DNA of 64,000 nucleotides from JAUIAI01 sp049680625 (lineage in GTDB: Bacteria > Pseudomonadota > Gammaproteobacteria > Burkholderiales > Burkholderiaceae_E), in NCBI GenBank assembly GCA_049680625.1, contig JBAUID010000116.1, forward strand, positions 37,382 to 101,381. Reading direction: 5' to 3'. The notes below the pieces were generated by a model. It did not search any database. It was given only the letters and a program-made list of their open reading frames with translations, and was not told the DNA's origin. Shown piece by piece: positions 17,333-25,587 of this stretch (position 1 is the first letter of the stretch; every line of letters starts with the position of its first letter). The translations under genes and the position numbers were made by a program.

Positions 17333-17791
17333 TTACGATCGGGTGCGATACATGCCCATGCCTTTGACCCGCATAACAACTTCGTCATGTTGGTTGAACA
17401 CTTCCCAGGTGGTATTTATCACTCCACGATCGGGCTTAGACTCAGAACGACGGGTGGAATTAATAATCGCTTTGCCACGCAGCTTGTCACCGGGGCGGAC
17501 CGGAATCAGCCAGCGAATTTCGTCCAGCCCGGGGGATCCCATACTTGATTTGTGGGCAACAAAGCCGTCAACCATCATGCGCATCATGATGGAACCGGTC
17601 ATCCAGCCACTGGCGATCAATCCGCCAAAATGGCTCTCGCGTGCGGCTTGCGGGTCGATGTGGAAATACTGCGGGTCGTACTTGCTGGCAAATTCAATGA
17701 TTTCTTCTTCCGTCACTTCGTAACTACCGAAGTGAATTTCTTCACCGGCAACATAATCTTCGAAATAGCGGTCTTTAACGGGTACGGTCAT
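17333..17791 (-). CDS. MaoC-like hotdog dehydratase domain protein
   Basis: A 152-residue single-domain hotdog protein related to MaoC and (R)-specific enoyl-CoA hydratases. The frame is open much further upstream, but I place the start at 17791 because the conserved N-terminus (DRYFEDYVAGEEIHFGSYEV) begins right after this Met and the longer frame runs antisense into apt. The hydratase signature is visible as SKYDPQYFHIDP-A near 33-46, with the Asp/His pair, followed by FGGLIASGWMTGSI. The C-terminal half has TWEVFNQ-DEVVM as in acyl-CoA hydratases. The acyl substrate is unknown. It is divergent from apt across a 115-base gap. Confidence 0.85.
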   Translation of the reverse strand: MTVPVKDRYFEDYVAGEEIHFGSYEVTEEEIIEFASKYDPQYFHIDPQAARESHFGGLIASGWMTGSIMMRMMVDGFVAHKSSMGSPGLDEIRWLIPVRPGDKLRGKAIINSTRRSESKPDRGVINTTWEVFNQHDEVVMRVKGMGMYRTRS

Positions 17792-17906
17792 TAGAGTCAG
17801 TTGTTGGTTGGGATGGTCGTATTTTGCCTGTAAGTTGACCGATTGCACGGCTGCAGACATCAGATACACTGGCAGGATCGTTGCCGGGCCTGTTGGCCAG
17901 ACTGTT

Positions 17907-18524
17907 ATGACTGAATCATCTTCTACCCGACCAGGCTTACATATCCCAACTAGCCCAACTAGCCCAACTAGCCCAGCCGTCTCGCCAATTAATACCGAAT
18001 TTTTGCGTAATGCGATTCGCACGGTTCCTAACTGGCCCGAGCCAGGGGTACAGTTTCGCGATATCACACCATTGTTGCAAGATCCGCGTACTTTGCGCGT
18101 ATTGGTGGATTCATTTGTGCACCGTTACATGAACACTAACCTCGATCTGGTTGCCGGTATTGATGCGCGCGGATTCATCCTTGGGGCAATTGTTGCCTAC
18201 GAGCTGAACCTGGGTTTTATTCCGATTCGAAAGAAGGGCAAATTGCCATTCGACACAATTTCCGAAGAATATCAACTTGAATACGGCAGTGCGACCGTCG
18301 AAATGCATGCCGACGCAGCCGGAAGCGGTGATCGAGTCCTGCTGATTGACGACTTGATCGCTACCGGTGGCACCATGCTGGCTGGCAAAACACTGCTTGA
18401 AAGATTGGGCGCCAAGGTTGTCGAAGGTGCCGCTATTGTTGATCTGCCAGATCTTGGCGGGTCGGCGAAGTTACGTGCGTCAGGTCTGGATTTATTTGTT
18501 TTGGTTGAATTCGATGGAAACTAA
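17907..18524 (+). CDS. apt: Adenine phosphoribosyltransferase
   Basis: Salvages adenine to AMP with PRPP. The start at 17907 gives 205 residues, longer than the usual 170-180. The extra N-terminus (about residues 1-28) is low-complexity and contains three TSP tripeptides encoded by perfect 9-base repeats (17945-17971). The core begins at TEFLRNAIRTVPNWPEPGVQFRD and contains GIDARGFILG near 88-97, plus the PRPP loop VLLIDDLIATGGTM near 144-157. A later start inside the core would delete the first conserved helix. The stop codon overlaps the Hsp15 gene by 11 bases. Adenine salvage is relevant to the mtnA-aldolase operon nearby, since methylthioadenosine breakdown releases adenine. Confidence 0.93.
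   Translation: MTESSSTRPGLHIPTSPTSPTSPAVSPINTEFLRNAIRTVPNWPEPGVQFRDITPLLQDPRTLRVLVDSFVHRYMNTNLDLVAGIDARGFILGAIVAYELNLGFIPIRKKGKLPFDTISEEYQLEYGSATVEMHADAAGSGDRVLLIDDLIATGGTMLAGKTLLERLGAKVVEGAAIVDLPDLGGSAKLRASGLDLFVLVEFDGN
17945..17971 (+). repeat. In-frame 9-base tandem repeat in apt
   Basis: Three perfect copies of CCCAACTAG followed by a diverged fourth (CCCAGCCGT). In the apt frame the unit codes for Thr-Ser-Pro, so slippage would change the protein by whole tripeptides without a frameshift. Confidence 0.9.
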
Positions 18525-18954
18525 ACCTGCACCCGAAGTTCGGGTTGATAAATGGTTGTGGGCCGCACGCTTCTTTAAAACGCGGTCGCTGGCGCAAACC
18601 GCACTGGAAAACGGCCGGGTCTTGATTGGCGGTGCCCGGGTTAAGCGGGCGCGCAACGTTCAGCTTGGTGATGAGATCCTGATCCGAATTGGCGATGTTG
18701 AACGTACCGTGATTGTCCAGGCGTTATCCGCACAGCGCGGCGGTGCAAAAGTTGCGCAATTGCTCTACGAAGAGACGGCGTTATCGGTTGCGCAGCGTGA
18801 ACAACAACGGTCTAACCGGAAACTCTTTACCGATCCGGCCTCTGCGATCGCCGCAGGCCGTCCGACCAAGCGTGATCGGCGCCGTATATTGCAGATTCAG
18901 GGGCATGATACTGCGCCGGATGAGGTACCAGGGCCGCAAGGAGACGGGTTATGA
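18514..18954 (+). CDS. hslR: S4-domain ribosome-associated heat-shock protein Hsp15
   Basis: RNA-binding protein of the Hsp15 family. In Escherichia coli it binds free 50S subunits carrying nascent chains and helps recycle stalled ribosomes. The 146-residue product has the S4 fold at the N-terminus: VRVDKWLWAARFFKTRSLA (about 9-27), then the second S4 helix-strand with GRVLIGGARVKRARNVQLGDEI. A basic C-terminal tail is rich in K, R and Q. I chose the internal ATG at 18514 because the S4 domain starts immediately after it and the upstream extension lies inside apt. Its stop overlaps the next gene (ATGA). Confidence 0.92.
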   Translation: METKPAPEVRVDKWLWAARFFKTRSLAQTALENGRVLIGGARVKRARNVQLGDEILIRIGDVERTVIVQALSAQRGGAKVAQLLYEETALSVAQREQQRSNRKLFTDPASAIAAGRPTKRDRRRILQIQGHDTAPDEVPGPQGDGL

Positions 18955-19523
18955 TGACTATTCGTTTTTTTCTTCTGACATTACTGTGTTCTGTTTCTTT
19001 TTCCGCTGGTGCGCAAGTACCAGTGCTATCCATGGAGCAAGCGGCCGCCCGGGTGGTGGATGGCGGATTTGTCTTGATGATGCGCCATTCGACTACCGTG
19101 CCGGGTTTTGGCGATCCACCGCAGTTCACCATTGGCCAGTGTGAAACCCAGCGCAACCTGTCTGATGCCGGGCGCAGTCAGGCGCAGGCTATTGGTAAGC
19201 GCTTGCGCGATGCGGGAATTCACATAGCCCAGGTTCGAAACAGCCAGTGGTGCCGGTGTCGCGAGACGGCAGAGCTGGCGTTTGGCAAGACAACTGACTG
19301 GCCGGCGCTAAATTCTTTTTTTGCTGACCGAAGCACGGAACCCGCGCAGACAAGTCGCCTGCAGGCGGCGGCCAGATCTTTGCCTGCGAAGGATAACGTT
19401 ATGTGGGTCACACATCAGGTCAATATCAGTGCCGCCCTGGGTACGTTTGCCGGCCAGGGAGAAATTGTTGCCGCGCAGGTCAGGGACGGAAGCTTGCAAC
19501 CCGTATTCCGAATCGCACCATGA
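18951..19523 (+). CDS. Exported histidine phosphatase family protein
   Basis: A 190-residue member of the histidine phosphatase (phosphoglycerate-mutase-like) superfamily. A signal peptide is visible (residues 1-22, ending SAGA-QV), so it acts outside the cytoplasm. The catalytic motif is LMMRHSTT (about 42-49; the RHG motif has Ser instead of Gly). It is followed by RNLSDAGRSQAQAIG near 64-79, and a second-half WVTHQVNISA near 149 that supplies the other His. It carries four cysteines, two in SQWCRCRETAEL. A strong AAGGAG ribosome site precedes the two adjacent ATGs. It overlaps hslR upstream and the SDR gene downstream. The substrate is unknown. Confidence 0.87.
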   Translation: MMTIRFFLLTLLCSVSFSAGAQVPVLSMEQAAARVVDGGFVLMMRHSTTVPGFGDPPQFTIGQCETQRNLSDAGRSQAQAIGKRLRDAGIHIAQVRNSQWCRCRETAELAFGKTTDWPALNSFFADRSTEPAQTSRLQAAARSLPAKDNVMWVTHQVNISAALGTFAGQGEIVAAQVRDGSLQPVFRIAP

Positions 19524-20269
19524 GCCGGCCAGTTGTCTTGATCACCGGCGCAAGTCGTGGCATTGGCGCCGCCATAGCTATTGATGCCGCCCGCGAAGGC
19601 TACGATGTGGCGTTCAGTTACCACAGCAACAAAGAAGCGGCTGATGTCGTAGTGTCTGCGGTGGCCGACCACGGTAGCCGCGCCATCGCCGTGCAGGCTG
19701 ACAACGCTAACGAAGGTGATCTGCTGGCATTGTTCGAGCAAGTCGATCAACAGTTCGGGCGGCTGGACGCACTGGTAAACAACGCCGGCATTGTTGCCCC
19801 ATCAAGACCGTTTACAACTTATTCCGTTCAGCGTATGCAACAAATTTTCAACACAAATATTCTGGGCGCCTTTATTGCGGCACGCGAAGCCGTGCTTCGC
19901 CTGTCAACCCGAAGTGGCGGCCAGGGCGGTTCAATCATTAATATTTCTTCGATTGCTGCCCGAGCCGGTGCGGCCAATGAATACATCGACTATGCGGCCA
20001 GCAAAGCGGCGCTTGATGCTATGACGACCGGCCTTGCCAAAGAAGTGGCCGATCAGGGCATCCGGGTCAATTCCATACGCCCCGGCCTTATACATACGGA
20101 CATCCATGCCAGTGGCGGTCGCCCGGACCGGGTTAACGAACTGAGTGCCGGCATACCGATGCAGCGAGGTGGCCAGGCCAGTGAGGTTGCCGATACCGCA
20201 ATATGGTTGATGTCGAAACGGGCGAGTTACGTCACCGGCGCCTGTATCGATGTCAGTGGCGGCCGTTAG
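19520..20269 (+). CDS. Short-chain dehydrogenase/reductase (FabG-like)
   Basis: A 249-residue classical SDR oxidoreductase. The start at 19520 overlaps the preceding stop (ATGA) and places the cofactor motif at once: TGASRGIGAAIA at about 9-20. Further landmarks are NNAGI near 90, the catalytic Ser in IINISSIAA (about 139-143), and the YxxxK pair Tyr158/Lys162 in DYAASKAAL. RPGLIHTDIH follows near 190. An Arg in the glycine loop suggests NADP preference. The neighbours give no pathway, so the substrate cannot be predicted. A polyketide/fatty-acid type ketoreductase or a sugar alcohol dehydrogenase are both possible. Confidence 0.92.
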   Translation: MSRPVVLITGASRGIGAAIAIDAAREGYDVAFSYHSNKEAADVVVSAVADHGSRAIAVQADNANEGDLLALFEQVDQQFGRLDALVNNAGIVAPSRPFTTYSVQRMQQIFNTNILGAFIAAREAVLRLSTRSGGQGGSIINISSIAARAGAANEYIDYAASKAALDAMTTGLAKEVADQGIRVNSIRPGLIHTDIHASGGRPDRVNELSAGIPMQRGGQASEVADTAIWLMSKRASYVTGACIDVSGGR

Positions 20270-20345
20270 TAATTCACGAGTCCACGAATCCACAAATCTT
20301 CGTTTGACAATCCGTGTCGCCACCGCACGCTGGCAACGAGCTCGT

Positions 20346-21599
20346 TTATCGGTTGCTCGTGGACGGCAGGTTGCGCCACATTGGCCGCCACCATGGCCAC
20401 GTTAAGCCAGTGACCAGTAAACCGGCCAAAGCGGATCCGGCGGCGGTATTTGGGGCACCATAAATTTCTGCGAGTTGTCCCACTGCAAGGAATCCAAGCG
20501 GGCCAATGCCAATGCACATTGTCATAAACCCCATTGCCTGACTGCGCATACCCGCTGGCGCGATGACGTAGGTAAGTGTTGACTGCATAACGGCAAACGC
20601 TGCCTGCCCAAATCCGATACAAAACAAAGCTGCTGCCGCTTGCGCGGGATGATTCGCATACGCAAGGAATGGCACCATCACCATAAACGCAACAACACCG
20701 CCGACGTAAATTTTTCCGTAGCGCGCTTCGCTGGCAACAATGCCAAGAACGATGGCGCCGACCAGGGCGCCGAGCCCATCAGTACTAGCGAGTAGCCCAA
20801 TCCCGTCGGGACCGAGGCCAAGTTGATCGGCACCGAACACCGGCACCATACTCAGGATGGGCCACGCAAATATATTGAAAACCATCGTCAGCCACATCAC
20901 GCCAATCAGGCGGGGCTCAATGCGCAGCAGATCAAAACCCTGGGCGATACCCCGGCCGATAGAGCGTGGCGGGCCCGGTGCAATTTCATTACGGTAGCGA
21001 ATGCCAAACGCAGGAAACAATACGAGTAAATAAATAACAACTGAAAACGCCAGTGGTCCGACAATACCGTGGCTTGCCATTAGTAAGCCACCAAGCCCGG
21101 GGCCTGCCAATCGGCTGGCGTTGCTAGTGCCCACTTCAATGGCCATCGCCGTGCTTAGCCGGCCTTGGCCGGCAACTTCACCAATTGCCGTACGCCGCAC
21201 CGGGTTATCTGCTGCCCAGGCAACACCGTTTATAAAACTGGCGACCGCAAGATGCCAGACCTGAAGGCTGTCATTGAAGGCAATGATGCTCAGGATCAAA
21301 GCCGTAATTAATGAAATAGTCAGAATTAGCAGTAAGGCGTTGCGCCGAATGATGCGCTCGGCAATCACGCCAAATGCTGCGCCGAACAAAGCCATCGGCA
21401 CCAGCCGCAACATCGTCATGACGGCCACCGTTAAGGTGGAGCCCGTCTGCTGATAGGTGAAGATGCCAAAGACCAGGATCTCCAGCCATCGAATCATGAA
21501 GCAACCCAGGCCGACCCACCATAGACGCAAAAAATCGAGGTTTTTAGCGAGGGAGCCGGTCGACGCGCCTGGAGAGGTGCGGGCGGGTTGAACACTCAT
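20346..21599 (-). CDS. MFS transporter, EntS-like exporter family
   Basis: A 417-residue major facilitator with about twelve hydrophobic helices. The sequence type (FLRLWWVGLGCFMIRWLEI near the start, then GAAFGVIAERIIRRNALL) matches the EntS/MFS_3 branch, which exports small molecules such as enterobactin. The loop between helices 2 and 3 carries the usual basic motif (AERIIRRN). The central cytoplasmic loop (about 190-220) is short. It is convergent with the SDR gene. ssb lies upstream on the same strand but is separated by a terminator, so this gene probably has its own promoter. The substrate is unknown and no siderophore genes are nearby. Confidence 0.85.
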   Translation of the reverse strand: MSVQPARTSPGASTGSLAKNLDFLRLWWVGLGCFMIRWLEILVFGIFTYQQTGSTLTVAVMTMLRLVPMALFGAAFGVIAERIIRRNALLLILTISLITALILSIIAFNDSLQVWHLAVASFINGVAWAADNPVRRTAIGEVAGQGRLSTAMAIEVGTSNASRLAGPGLGGLLMASHGIVGPLAFSVVIYLLVLFPAFGIRYRNEIAPGPPRSIGRGIAQGFDLLRIEPRLIGVMWLTMVFNIFAWPILSMVPVFGADQLGLGPDGIGLLASTDGLGALVGAIVLGIVASEARYGKIYVGGVVAFMVMVPFLAYANHPAQAAAALFCIGFGQAAFAVMQSTLTYVIAPAGMRSQAMGFMTMCIGIGPLGFLAVGQLAEIYGAPNTAAGSALAGLLVTGLTWPWWRPMWRNLPSTSNR

Positions 21600-21625
21600 C
21601 GCAAGAGGCGACGAGTTTGTAATGA

Positions 21626-21668
21626 CAAATAAAGAAACCGCGGTGACCTGCCCGGCCTGCCGCGGTTT
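21626..21668 (-). terminator. Terminator after ssb
   Basis: Read on the minus strand, a perfect 9-bp stem (AAACCGCGG / CCGCGGTTT) with a 16-base loop is followed by CTTTATTTG. It starts 21 bases after the ssb stop and precedes the MFS gene. The T-run is interrupted, so efficiency may be moderate. Confidence 0.7.
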
Positions 21669-21689
21669 GCCAACGTTTTAATAACGAGG

Positions 21690-22205
21690 TCAGAACGGGA
21701 TGTCATCGTCCATATCATCAAAGTTTGGCGGCGGACTGGACTGACTGCCGCGGCTGGAGCCGCTACCTGAGCCACCACTCGAGCCACCACCTGAGCCACC
21801 ACCTGAGCCACCACTGCGGGCTGGAGCCGAATCGCGGTTGTAGCCACCACCGCCACCGCCGCCTTCTTCGCCCCGGCCGCCAAGCATCTGCATCTGGTCA
21901 GCAACAACTTCAGTGGTCCATTGGTCTTTGCCTTCTTTGTCTTGCCACTTACGGGTTTGCAGACGCCCCTCAACGTAGACCGATCTGCCCTTCTTCAGGT
22001 ATTCGCCGGCGATTTCAGCCAGTCGGTTGAAGAAAACAACCCGGTGCCAGTCGGTTTCTTCGCGGCGCTCGCCTGTGGCCTTGTCTTTCCACTGGCGGGT
22101 CGTTGCAATGTTCACATTACAAATCGCACCGCCGTTGGGTGAATAGCGGGTATCCGGGTCTTTTCCCAGGTTGCCCACCAAAATAACTTTGTTAACCGAT
22201 GCCAT
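21690..22205 (-). CDS. ssb: Single-stranded DNA-binding protein
   Basis: Binds single-stranded DNA in replication, recombination and repair. The 171 residues comprise the OB fold (about 1-110, starting MASVNKVILVGNLGKDPD and including WHRVVFFNRLAEIAGEYLKKG), a Gly/Ser linker (about 112-158) and the acidic tip DDMDDDIPF that recruits partner proteins. The linker is encoded by five 12-base tandem repeats. A GGGAG ribosome site precedes the ATG. It is divergent from uvrA, the usual gammaproteobacterial arrangement. No LexA box (CTG-N10-CAG) was found in the shared upstream region. Confidence 0.97.
   Translation of the reverse strand: MASVNKVILVGNLGKDPDTRYSPNGGAICNVNIATTRQWKDKATGERREETDWHRVVFFNRLAEIAGEYLKKGRSVYVEGRLQTRKWQDKEGKDQWTTEVVADQMQMLGGRGEEGGGGGGGYNRDSAPARSGGSGGGSGGGSSGGSGSGSSRGSQSSPPPNFDDMDDDIPF
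21757..21816 (-). repeat. Five 12-base tandem repeats in the ssb linker
   Basis: Plus-strand unit GAGCCACCACCT: copies start at 21757, 21769, 21781, 21793 and 21805, two of them perfect. On the coding strand they give Gly/Ser tetrapeptides, so the linker length between the OB fold and the acidic tip can change in frame. Confidence 0.9.
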
Positions 22206-22574
22206 GGTTTTCTCCCTTTTTCCAGCAGAAATGATAGCTGCACCCGGGCCACCCGTGCGTTTGCATAATCGGCATTCCGGGTTGGCCTTCAGGCCAGTGC
22301 GGGGATCAGCCTGGAGGCTGACCCGGATTGCCGTTGGTATTCAGCCGCCGGCCTGCTGCCTGTGGCTCGGCGGGGTGTGGTTCCGGGCCATGCGTCTGCC
22401 CCGGTTTTGCAGCTGGACGCGGTATAGTAGTCGATTGGCCTGCGGCCGTGAAACGGCGGAGTTCCCGGCGCCCCAGGACAAATTGTTGCCTGGGTTGGCA
22501 GCACGGCTTTTGAAGAAAGAGCAATGAAACAGCAATGAATGATCTATAAATGGACAGTTTACTGAAAGAGCAGC
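22206..22574. other. Divergent ssb/uvrA intergenic region
   Basis: About 370 bases with no supportable gene. It contains several small hairpins (for example GGCC-TTCA-GGCC near 22290 and CAGCC-TGGA-GGCTG near 22308) and should carry the promoters of both genes. I looked for an SOS box of the form CTG-N10-CAG and found none; the closest match, near 22398, has an 11-base spacer. Confidence 0.5.
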
Positions 22575-25500
22575 GTGACTAAAAAGGAATCAGCACCAGC
22601 CGGTGAGATACCGGCAAGTCGACACCGGGCGCAGCAGCCCGATGCGCAGGCCGCGGGCCTTCCTGGCCTGGCAGAGTCATCTTTGGTCGCGCAGCAGATT
22701 CGGATTCGCGGCGCACGGACGCACAATTTAAAGAATTGTTCGCTCGATATTCCCCGTAACCAGATGGTGGTGGTTACCGGGATATCCGGCTCTGGCAAAT
22801 CATCGCTTGCTTTTGATACCTTGTACGCGGAAGGGCAGCGTCGCTATGTAGAGTCTTTGTCCGCTTATGCAAGACAGTTCTTGCAGTTGATGGAAAAGCC
22901 CGATGTTGACCTGATCGAAGGCTTGTCGCCGGCGATATCAATCGAGCAAAAAGCCACCAGTCACAACCCACGTTCAACCGTCGGTACCGTGACTGAAATC
23001 CATGATTACCTGCGTTTATTGTTCGCCCGGGTAGGAACCCCTTTTTGCCCGGACCATCCAGAGCACCCGCTTCAGGCACAGACGGTCTCACAAATGGTGG
23101 ACTCCGTGCTGGCGATGCCAGAGGACAAACGCCTGATGATTCTGGCGCCGGTATTAAGCGCGCGCAAAGGTGAGCACCAGGACTTATTTGATGACTTACA
23201 GTCCCGCGGTTTTATCCGGGTGCGTATCCGCAGTGAGGGTAAAGGCGCAAAGTCGAAAATTGTCGAGTTGTCAGACGAGCCGCTCGAGTTGTCACGTACT
23301 CATAAACACTCTGTCGATGTTGTCGTTGATCGAATAAAGGTCAGCGCAGATGCCAAGCAGCGGCTGGCGGAATCTTTCGAAACTGCTATTAGGCTGGGTG
23401 ATGGCCGGGCCGTGGTTGTTGATATCGACTCTGAAGAAGAGCATTTGTATTCCAGTAAGTTTGCCTGCCCGATTTGCAATCACTCGTTGCCCGAGCTGGA
23501 ACCCCGATTATTCTCATTTAACAATCCGGCCGGCGCTTGTCCGGAATGTGATGGGCTGGGGGTTGTGCAGTTCTTTGATCCGAACCGGGTGGTTCAGTTT
23601 CCGAACCTGAGCCTGGCCAGTGGTGCAGTTAAAGGCTGGGACAGTCGAAACCAGTTTTATTATCAGTTGCTGCAAAATCTGGCGGCATTCTATAAATTTG
23701 AAATAGATACACCCTGGGAAGAGCTTCCCGAAGAGGCGCGTCAGAAAGTGTTGTACGGTTCCGGCTCAGTGAAAATACCGTTCACCTATATGAGTGAGAA
23801 AGGCCGTGCGACTGTCAAAGAGCACAGCTTCGAAGGTGTGATTAACAACTTTGAACGACGTTACCGCGAGACCGACTCGGCCAACGTGCGGGAAGAATTG
23901 TCCCGCTATATTGCGTCTCGTGGTTGCCCGACTTGTGAAGGTACCCGTCTGCGGATTGATGCCCGCTTTGTGCGTGTTGGTACCAAGCCGAATGATCGCG
24001 GAATCTGGGAAGTCTCCCGATTCACATTGCGCGAAGCGCTTGAATGGTTCAATGGTTTGGCGCTCGAAGGTGCGAAACAAACCGTTGGGGAAAGAATCGC
24101 CAAAGAAATCATCAGCCGGTTGCAGTTTCTAAACAATGTGGGTCTGAACTACTTGTCTCTGGACCGGGCGGCCGAGACCCTGTCAGGTGGCGAAGCACAG
24201 CGCATTCGACTGGCTTCCCAAATTGGCTCTGGTTTAACTGGCGTGATGTATGTATTGGATGAACCTTCCATCGGCTTGCACCAGCGCGACAACGACCGTC
24301 TGATTGGTACGCTGAAGCATCTTCGGGATCTCGGTAATACTGTCCTGGTGGTTGAGCACGATGAAGATGCGATCCGTTGCGCCGACTGGGTCGTTGATAT
24401 GGGCCCGGGTGCTGGCATTCACGGCGGGGAAGTGATTGCCCAGGGTAGCCCAGCGCAAATAGAAGCCTGTGCCGAGTCGATTACCGGCCAGTACATGAGT
24501 GGTCGCAGAAAGATTGCCGTGCCGGCTAAGCGTAACCAGGCCGGTGAAGAGAAAATTGTTATCCATGGGGCTTGCGGACACAACCTGCGCAGCTTAACCG
24601 TTGAAATTCCGGTTGGGCTGATGGTGTGTGTTACCGGGGTGTCGGGTTCCGGGAAATCAACCCTCGTTAACGACACTTTGCATCATGCCGCTGCAAAGAA
24701 AATTTACCGTTCACAGGCTGAGCCTGCCGAACACGAAAGCATTGACGGCCTGGAGTTTTTTGACAAGGTGATTTCGGTTGATCAAAGCCCAATTGGTCGT
24801 ACTCCTCGCTCCAACCCGGCAACCTACACGGGTTTGTTCACCCCGATCAGGGAGTTGTTTTGCGAAACTGCAACTGCCCGCGAGCGAGGTTACGGCCCGG
24901 GCCGATTTTCCTTTAACGTAAAAGGTGGTCGCTGCGAAGCCTGCCAGGGGGACGGCATGATCAAGGTGGAAATGCACTTTCTACCTGACGTCTACGTGCC
25001 CTGCGATGTTTGCCACGGAAAACGCTACAACCGCGAAACACTCGAAGTGCAATACAAAGGCAAGTCGATTGCCGATGTCCTTGATATGACGGTTGAATTT
25101 GCCGCCGACTACTTTGCGGCTGTACCCAATATCTCGCGCAAACTACAGACCTTGCTGCGGGTAGGCTTGGGTTACGTGCGCCTGGGCCAAAGCGCGACAA
25201 CGTTGTCGGGTGGCGAAGCGCAGCGTGTGAAGTTGTCTCTAGAGCTTTCGAAACGAGATACCGGACGGACCTTGTACATTCTGGACGAGCCCACTACCGG
25301 TTTGCATTTTCACGATATTGATATGTTGTTGTCGGTATTACATGAGCTTCGTGACAACGGTAACACCCTGGTTGTTATTGAGCACAATCTGGACGTCATC
25401 AAAACGGCGGATTGGATTATCGACATGGGGCCGGAAGGTGGGGCTGGTGGTGGTCAGATTGTCGCCGTCGGCACGCCCGAGGACATTTGTCAGGTGACAG

Positions 25501-25583
25501 AGAGTTTTACTGGTCAACATCTTGCGCCGGCTTTGGCATTGGCTCCGGCTGAAGAATCAGCCGTGAAAGAACCAGTTAACTGA
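22575..25583 (+). CDS. uvrA: Excinuclease ABC subunit A
   Basis: Damage-recognition ATPase of nucleotide excision repair. The 1002-residue product starts at a GTG with a GAAAGAG ribosome site. It carries about 40 extra, low-complexity residues before the usual beginning (QIRIRGARTHNLKN). Two ABC modules are visible. The first has Walker A GISGSGKSSLAFDT near 74-87, a zinc finger CPICNH...CPECDG near 297-330, and signature LSGGEAQRIRLASQIGSG near 535. The second has Walker A GVSGSGKST near 690, zinc finger CEACQGDG...CDVCHGKRY near 790-815, and signature LSGGEAQRVKLS near 875. A roughly 20-residue Ala/Pro-rich tail ends the protein. The stop is only 4 bases from that of the convergent aldolase. 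Confidence 0.98.
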   Translation: MTKKESAPAGEIPASRHRAQQPDAQAAGLPGLAESSLVAQQIRIRGARTHNLKNCSLDIPRNQMVVVTGISGSGKSSLAFDTLYAEGQRRYVESLSAYARQFLQLMEKPDVDLIEGLSPAISIEQKATSHNPRSTVGTVTEIHDYLRLLFARVGTPFCPDHPEHPLQAQTVSQMVDSVLAMPEDKRLMILAPVLSARKGEHQDLFDDLQSRGFIRVRIRSEGKGAKSKIVELSDEPLELSRTHKHSVDVVVDRIKVSADAKQRLAESFETAIRLGDGRAVVVDIDSEEEHLYSSKFACPICNHSLPELEPRLFSFNNPAGACPECDGLGVVQFFDPNRVVQFPNLSLASGAVKGWDSRNQFYYQLLQNLAAFYKFEIDTPWEELPEEARQKVLYGSGSVKIPFTYMSEKGRATVKEHSFEGVINNFERRYRETDSANVREELSRYIASRGCPTCEGTRLRIDARFVRVGTKPNDRGIWEVSRFTLREALEWFNGLALEGAKQTVGERIAKEIISRLQFLNNVGLNYLSLDRAAETLSGGEAQRIRLASQIGSGLTGVMYVLDEPSIGLHQRDNDRLIGTLKHLRDLGNTVLVVEHDEDAIRCADWVVDMGPGAGIHGGEVIAQGSPAQIEACAESITGQYMSGRRKIAVPAKRNQAGEEKIVIHGACGHNLRSLTVEIPVGLMVCVTGVSGSGKSTLVNDTLHHAAAKKIYRSQAEPAEHESIDGLEFFDKVISVDQSPIGRTPRSNPATYTGLFTPIRELFCETATARERGYGPGRFSFNVKGGRCEACQGDGMIKVEMHFLPDVYVPCDVCHGKRYNRETLEVQYKGKSIADVLDMTVEFAADYFAAVPNISRKLQTLLRVGLGYVRLGQSATTLSGGEAQRVKLSLELSKRDTGRTLYILDEPTTGLHFHDIDMLLSVLHELRDNGNTLVVIEHNLDVIKTADWIIDMGPEGGAGGGQIVAVGTPEDICQVTESFTGQHLAPALALAPAEESAVKEPVN

Positions 25584-25587
25584 CACC

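Noticed and set aside
22206..22574. An SOS (LexA) box between ssb and uvrA
   Set aside because: No CTG-N10-CAG was found. The nearest candidate near 22398 has an 11-base spacer and a poor centre.
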